Assembly (NCBI GenBank): GCA_902587545.1
Contig: CACILL010000001.1
Span: 497,391-561,390 of the forward strand
Reading direction: 5' to 3'
Length of the DNA: 64,000 nucleotides
Origin: an uncultured SAR86 cluster bacterium
GTDB lineage: Bacteria; Pseudomonadota; Gammaproteobacteria; Magnimaribacterales; AG-339-G14
Shown here: piece after piece, positions 59,844-64,000 of the stretch
Layout of the letters: the number at the start of each line of letters is the position of its first letter
Numbering within the stretch: the first letter of the stretch is position 1
Position numbers and translations under genes: made by a program
Notes under the pieces: model-generated
The model's database searches: none
Told to the model about the DNA's origin: nothing
What the model saw: only the letters and a program-made list of their open reading frames with translations

Positions 59844-60659
59844 TTAAAGATTTAACAAAACATCTTGTTTTCTGTATTCCGCGCTTCCTTGAAGCATAAC
59901 TTTTGAATCATCTAAATTTACTTTAGTGAATACCTGGCCTTGATGAAAGTTTATTTTTAAATCTTGATCCAATTCTTTTTGAATTGCACATGCTACAGCT
60001 GCTGCGCAAGCGCCACTTCCGCAAGCTTGAGTTTCTCCCACACCTCTTTCAAAAACTCTTAAATTTATCTCTTGGGCATTTTTCATTTGAATAAACCCAA
60101 CGTTTACACCATTTTTAAAAAAATCTCTTTCTTGCAAAAATGTTCCAAACTTTTGTACATCTAAAGCCAACTCATCATTAAAGATTACAGCATGTGGATT
60201 TCCTATCGAAACTGCAAAACAAGGAACTTTTTTATCATCAAATTCAATCTCAAAAACCTGCTCATTTTTATTTAGACCAATTTCAGAAGGAGATAGTGAA
60301 AATATATTTTCCACAATGTAATCATTTTTTCTTTTCTCAACAGTAACTTGATTAGCGCCTATGAGTAACTTCACAGTATCACTGATGGATATATTTCTAT
60401 CGGATAGATATTTGGCAACACATCTCATGCCGTTGACACAGTTTTCAGCCTTACTGCCATCTTGATTAAAGATTTTTACAGAAAAATCTGCAATTTCTTT
60501 TTCTGGAGGTTCTATTACCAAGACTTGATCAAACTCAAGAAAATCTTCCTTATCAACAAATTTTGGGATGCTGTTTTTAGAGAAAGAAAAATCTTGCGTA
60601 ACTGAATCTACAATTATGAAATTGTTACCTAAAGCCTCCATAAACTGGATATAGGGCAT
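59844..60659 (-). CDS. dapF: Diaminopimelate epimerase
   Basis: A 271-residue PLP-independent epimerase that converts LL- to meso-diaminopimelate for lysine and peptidoglycan synthesis. Both catalytic cysteines are present: Cys74 in AENCVNGMRC and Cys213 in ETQACGSGACA. The length is normal and two homologous halves are seen. It adjoins lysA (1-nt overlap), which consumes its product. Confidence 0.95.
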   Translation of the reverse strand: MPYIQFMEALGNNFIIVDSVTQDFSFSKNSIPKFVDKEDFLEFDQVLVIEPPEKEIADFSVKIFNQDGSKAENCVNGMRCVAKYLSDRNISISDTVKLLIGANQVTVEKRKNDYIVENIFSLSPSEIGLNKNEQVFEIEFDDKKVPCFAVSIGNPHAVIFNDELALDVQKFGTFLQERDFFKNGVNVGFIQMKNAQEINLRVFERGVGETQACGSGACAAAVACAIQKELDQDLKINFHQGQVFTKVNLDDSKVMLQGSAEYRKQDVLLNL

Positions 60660-61891
60660 TAAAGTTCCTCTTCTTTTAAGAGATCATCAAAGGTTTCTGC
60701 TTTTCTGATAACTTTATGGCTTTTTTGATCAACTAAAATTTCAGCAGGCTTAAGTCGGGTATTGTAATTAGAGCCCATACTTGAACCATAAGCTCCTGCT
60801 GAATATACAACCAAATAATCTCCAGCATTTGCACTGACCTCGAAATCCGAACCAAAACTATCGGCAGTCTCACAGACGGGCCCAACCACAGAATAAAGAT
60901 CTTTCTTTTCAGAAGACTCCACTAAATTCTCTATTTTGTGTCTTGCGTTATATAACGATGGCCTCATTAAATCGTTCATGCCGGCATCAACAATAAGAAA
61001 CTTTTGACTGCCATTCTCTTTGATACCCAACACTTTGGTTATCAAAACACCTGCTTGCGCAACAATGGAACGTCCTGGCTCTAAAGTTAAGTTATATTTT
61101 GAAGAAAACTTTTTTAGTTTTTTTATCAGCTCGTTAGGTGAAAAGTTTTTTTCTAATTCATAGTCGATTGCTAAACCACCACCAACATCAATGTGATCTA
61201 TTTCAAATCCCAACGAAACCAATTGGTCCGCTAAATTTTCAAGTTTTTCGTAAGCTTCAACCAGTAAATCTGTATTAGTTATTTGGGATCCAATATGGGC
61301 TGAAACACCAACTAAGTTTATTTTTTCAGTTCCATACTTCTTTGCCAAAGAAAGAGCTTCTTCTTCAGAAATACCAAATTTGCAATCGGCCTTGCCAGTT
61401 TCAATATAAGGATGAGATTCTGCAGCAATATCCGGATTTATTCTAAATGAGATTCTTGGCTTCTTATTAAGTTGTTCAAGCAGTTCCAATTCATATTCAG
61501 ATTCTACGTTGATGGAAAATATTTCATGATCACAAGCAAGTCTCAATTCCTCTTTGCTTTTGCCAACTCCAGAAAAAACAATCTTTTTTGGATCTGCACC
61601 GATTTTTAAAACTCTTTTTAATTCTCCACCAGATACTACGTCAAAGCCCAAACCTTCATCTTTAATCAAAGACAAAATACTTAGATTACTGTTAGCTTTT
61701 ACGGCATAGCAGGCTAGGTCCGAGGAAGATAAGCCAGCTTTATAAGATCGACAATTTTCTCTAATTGTTTCCGCAGAATAAACATAAAAAGGTGTTTCTA
61801 AGCTATCACTTAGCTCAAGCAAGTTAGCGTCTTCCGAATGTAAGACACCCTCGTTAAAATTAAAATGTTTCAAGTTCATTGATTTCTTCAT
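60659..61891 (-). CDS. lysA: Diaminopimelate decarboxylase
   Basis: A 410-residue PLP enzyme that decarboxylates meso-diaminopimelate to lysine. The cofactor lysine is Lys65 in CYAVKANSNL. DVVSGGELKR, HIDVGGGLAI (pyridoxal phosphate contact), EPGRSIVAQAGVL and GPVCETADSFGSD are the other family segments. Its 5' end overlaps lptM by 32 nt; a second ATG at 61877-61879 (MNLKHFNF) would shorten that to 20 nt and match other LysA N-termini equally well, so the exact start is uncertain. Confidence 0.95.
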   Translation of the reverse strand: MKKSMNLKHFNFNEGVLHSEDANLLELSDSLETPFYVYSAETIRENCRSYKAGLSSSDLACYAVKANSNLSILSLIKDEGLGFDVVSGGELKRVLKIGADPKKIVFSGVGKSKEELRLACDHEIFSINVESEYELELLEQLNKKPRISFRINPDIAAESHPYIETGKADCKFGISEEEALSLAKKYGTEKINLVGVSAHIGSQITNTDLLVEAYEKLENLADQLVSLGFEIDHIDVGGGLAIDYELEKNFSPNELIKKLKKFSSKYNLTLEPGRSIVAQAGVLITKVLGIKENGSQKFLIVDAGMNDLMRPSLYNARHKIENLVESSEKKDLYSVVGPVCETADSFGSDFEVSANAGDYLVVYSAGAYGSSMGSNYNTRLKPAEILVDQKSHKVIRKAETFDDLLKEEEL

Positions 61892-61979
61892 CTTCAGGCA
61901 GATATAAAGGACCTTTTATGCCACACGAGCTTAGAAAGCCGAAACTGATTAGACATAACCCAAGTAAAAAAATTTTCAT
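61860..61979 (-). CDS. lptM: LptM (YifL/LppL) small lipoprotein
   Basis: A 39-residue lipoprotein read directly from the argH-lysA spacer: ATG at 61977-61979, TAA at 61860-61862. The signal ends LSSC (cysteine 19) and is followed by GIKGPLYLP, the hallmark CGxKGPLYLP of LptM, which helps the LPS translocon LptD/LptE mature. The start overlaps the argH stop (ATGA) and the 3' end runs into lysA. The same lipoprotein sits before lysA in Pseudomonas. Confidence 0.93.
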   Translation of the reverse strand: MKIFLLGLCLISFGFLSSCGIKGPLYLPEDEEINELETF

Positions 61980-63361
61980 TTCTTTAAATAGTCTTTTGCT
62001 CTTTTAATTTCTTTTTTTATTTGTTGCAAAGCAGTACCTCCAATTGAGGTTTTTGCTTGGATAGAGTCGCTAGGGTCTATGTAATCAAAAACGTCTTGGG
62101 AAATCTTATTTGAAATTTTCTTAAATTCATCAAGCGACATTTCAAATAGTAAGAGATCATTGTCTTCAGCGTATTTCACTGCAGTTCCAGTAATTTCATG
62201 AGCCTCTCTAAATGGCACCCCTTTAATGACCAAATATTCGGCAAGATCTGTTGCAGTTAAAAAATCATCATAGACATCAGCAAGCATTTGATCGTTATTA
62301 AAAGATACACCTTTGATCATCTCGATCATGATGCTCAATGCTTCTGTCGCATATTCTATCGAATTGATTAAAGGTGCTTTATCCTCTTGGTTGTCTCTGT
62401 TGTAAGCCAGAGGCTGATTCTTCATTAAGCTTAACAAGGTCATTAAATTACCAACTGTTTTAGCAGAACCTCCTCTGACTAACTCAGCCATATCTGGATT
62501 TTTCTTCTGCGGCATAATCGAAGAACCCGTACATAATTCTTCAGGCAATTGAGCATAATTAAATTGCGAAGAAGACCAAATGATCAGTTCTTCACATATT
62601 CTTGAAAAATGAATAGCCATGACACTTATATTGAAAGCAACTTCTAAAGCAAAATCTCTATCGGATACAGCATCAATGGAATTTCTGGTAACTGAATCGA
62701 ATCCCAAAGACTTAGCTAGTTTTTGTCTATCCAATTTAAACCTATTACCAGATAGGGCGCCGGAACCTAAAGGGCTTACCTTGAGTTCCTTTTTAGTTGC
62801 TGAAACTCTTTCCAAATCTCTTTTCATCATTTCGTACCAAGATAAGAGATAGTGCGCCAAACTTACCGGCTGAGCATTTTGCAGATGGGTAAAACCCGGC
62901 ATCAGAGTTTCTAACTCTCCCTCTGCTCTAACAACTAAGTTTTTCATTAAATTTCTTAACAAAGATTCAATTTCAATACTTCTTTCCAAGAGAAACAATT
63001 TAAAATCAGTCACGACTTGATCGTTCCTGGATCTTCCGGTATGAAGTTTTTTTGCAGTCACCCCGATTTCTTTTTCAAGCGCGGCTTCGATATTCATGTG
63101 AACATCTTCCAAAGCTGGATTCCAATTAAAATTGCCAGCTTTGATTTTCTTTTTAATTTTTTTAAGACCAGTCTTAATTTTATTGCATTCATTTTTGGAC
63201 AGCACCTTGGCTTCCATAAGCGCTTCTGCATAAGCAATCGAACCTTGAATGTCTTGACTATAGAGGGCTTGATCTACATCAACAGAGGACGAAAAATTCT
63301 GAGCAATTTGGGAAGGTTTTTTGGTAAATCTTCCTCCCCACGAGGGATTTTTTTTTGACAT
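61976..63361 (-). CDS. argH: Argininosuccinate lyase
   Basis: A 461-residue lyase that splits argininosuccinate into arginine and fumarate. The signature GSSIMPQKKNPD (about 284-295) carries the catalytic Ser; NPSWGGRF opens the N-terminus and THLQNAQPVSLAHYLLS holds the catalytic His. I start it at the ATG at 63359-63361, which overlaps the ahcY stop (TGATG); a TTG one codon upstream is less likely. The product stops at the lptM start. Confidence 0.95.
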   Translation of the reverse strand: MSKKNPSWGGRFTKKPSQIAQNFSSSVDVDQALYSQDIQGSIAYAEALMEAKVLSKNECNKIKTGLKKIKKKIKAGNFNWNPALEDVHMNIEAALEKEIGVTAKKLHTGRSRNDQVVTDFKLFLLERSIEIESLLRNLMKNLVVRAEGELETLMPGFTHLQNAQPVSLAHYLLSWYEMMKRDLERVSATKKELKVSPLGSGALSGNRFKLDRQKLAKSLGFDSVTRNSIDAVSDRDFALEVAFNISVMAIHFSRICEELIIWSSSQFNYAQLPEELCTGSSIMPQKKNPDMAELVRGGSAKTVGNLMTLLSLMKNQPLAYNRDNQEDKAPLINSIEYATEALSIMIEMIKGVSFNNDQMLADVYDDFLTATDLAEYLVIKGVPFREAHEITGTAVKYAEDNDLLLFEMSLDEFKKISNKISQDVFDYIDPSDSIQAKTSIGGTALQQIKKEIKRAKDYLKK

Positions 63362-64000
63362 CAATACTTATAGTAATCAGGTTTATAAGGTCCATCAACA
63401 TCTACATTTATGTAGTCAGCTTGATCCTTTGTAAGCTTTGTAATGACTCCTCCAAAACCTTCTACCATATATGATGCAACTTCTTCATCCAGTTCCATAG
63501 GAAGAACTTGAACTTTTAACATTTCTTGCTTTGTAGTTTCATCATTAATTGAGGCAAAACCTTGTTTGTATAAAAATATTTGTGCAAGAACTTGGTTGGC
63601 AAACGAGCCATCCATAATTCTTGATGGGTGACCAGTCGCATTAGCGAGATTTACTAATCTCCCCTCTGCCAGAAGAAGAAGATAGTCTTTATTATCCTTT
63701 CTAACACCTCTGTAAACTTTATGCACTTGAGGCTTTACTTCTTCCCAGGTCCATTCATCTCTCATGTATTGAGTATCTATCTCGTTATCAAAATGACCGA
63801 TATTACTGACTATTGCTCCTGACTTTAAGTTATTCAAGATGTGTTTATCACAAACATTGAAGTTTCCAGTTGCGGTTACCACAAGATCAATATCACTCAG
63901 AAGCGTTTTATTGATTGATTCATCGTTGTTTAAATTTTCACCATTTAAATAGGGTGAAACAACTTCATAACCATCCATACAGGCCTGCATGGCGCAAATT
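63361..64000 (-). CDS. ahcY: S-adenosylhomocysteine hydrolase, C-terminal part (cut by window edge)
   Basis: The last 212 or so codons of adenosylhomocysteinase, which hydrolyses SAH to adenosine and homocysteine using tightly bound NAD. The NAD-domain end shows [25 protein letters not shown] and [13 protein letters not shown]; the C-terminal [13 protein letters not shown] is diagnostic for the tail that completes the neighbour's active site. The frame stays open through the right edge (reading Ile-Cys-Ala before Met), so the ATG at 63988-63990 is internal. It is coupled to argH by a TGATG overlap, an unusual neighbour. Confidence 0.94.
   Translation of the reverse strand, partial: ICAMQACMDGYEVVSPYLNGENLNNDESINKTLLSDIDLVVTATGNFNVCDKHILNNLKSGAIVSNIGHFDNEIDTQYMRDEWTWEEVKPQVHKVYRGVRKDNKDYLLLLAEGRLVNLANATGHPSRIMDGSFANQVLAQIFLYKQGFASINDETTKQEMLKVQVLPMELDEEVASYMVEGFGGVITKLTKDQADYINVDVDGPYKPDYYKY

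Noticed and set aside
1..64000. CRISPR array, insertion sequence, prophage, integron or restriction system
   Set aside because: No regularly spaced repeats, transposase, integrase other than XerC, phage structural genes or methylase/endonuclease pair could be recognised.

Overview
The window looks like a chromosomal segment of an AT-rich, streamlined, heterotrophic marine gammaproteobacterium. SAR86-like lineages fit best, but this is inferred from composition and gene content, not from a phylogenetic marker. Spacers are short, stop/start overlaps are common, and I see no insertion sequence, prophage, CRISPR array or rRNA. Two gene orders are typically gammaproteobacterial. One is polA - engB - cytochrome c4 - dsbA (47.3-52.0 kb). 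The other is argH - lptM - lysA - dapF - DUF484 - xerC - HAD phosphatase (63.4-57.6 kb, minus strand), the arrangement known from Pseudomonas and, in part, E. coli.

Layout. 0-9.3 kb: a small membrane protein, a probable pckA-gshA-quinone oxidoreductase unit, several hydrolases, an SGNH esterase and a glutathione transferase. 9.3-15 kb: a cytosolic copper amine oxidase, an alkylsulfatase-type metallo-beta-lactamase protein whose HxHxDH motif is degraded, and a 59-aa GTG-started protein. 14.9-18 kb: a DUF4212/sodium-solute symporter pair with an exported dipeptidase. 18-25 kb: two pairs of exported proteins, each built from two ~100-residue repeats, flanking a GH5-like glycosidase and an amtB locus preceded by NtrC-like dyads. 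24.7-34.5 kb, mostly minus: glucokinase, a saccharopine-dehydrogenase-like enzyme, a PPIase/HupE-UreJ/HXXEE set, an amidase, a DUF3604 lipoprotein and an MBL hydrolase. 34.6-41.5 kb: an Old Yellow Enzyme unit, then nitronate monooxygenase, GMC oxidoreductase and alcohol dehydrogenase. 41.5-42.2 kb: a gene-poor stretch with a promoter, a 30-aa membrane peptide, a UUCG terminator and a 40-aa zinc ribbon. 42.2-47.3 kb: selO, a VOC protein, an HSL esterase, a nuclease, rmuC and dsbB. 47.3-57.6 kb: polA, a candidate sRNA, engB, cytochrome c4, dsbA, a CoA-lyase/MaoC/CoA-transferase trio, a methyltransferase, hflX overlapping an antisense tRNA-Arg(CCG), and cytochrome c5. 57.6-64 kb: the dense minus-strand housekeeping cluster, ending in a partial ahcY.

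Taken together the segment encodes gluconeogenesis and sugar phosphorylation (pckA, glk), thiol and disulfide chemistry (gshA, dsbA, dsbB, GST), scavenging of esters, amides, amines, peptides and ammonium, and DNA maintenance (polA, rmuC, xerC). Seven short genes or gene candidates were found by reading spacers directly: 9361-9522, 13574-13753, 25586-25702, 41912-42004, 42101-42223, 61860-61979 (lptM) and the tRNA. The items most worth a second look are the polA-engB hairpin RNA, whose CU-rich loop matches Shine-Dalgarno sequences elsewhere in the window, the family of exported two-repeat proteins, and the 30-aa peptide locus.
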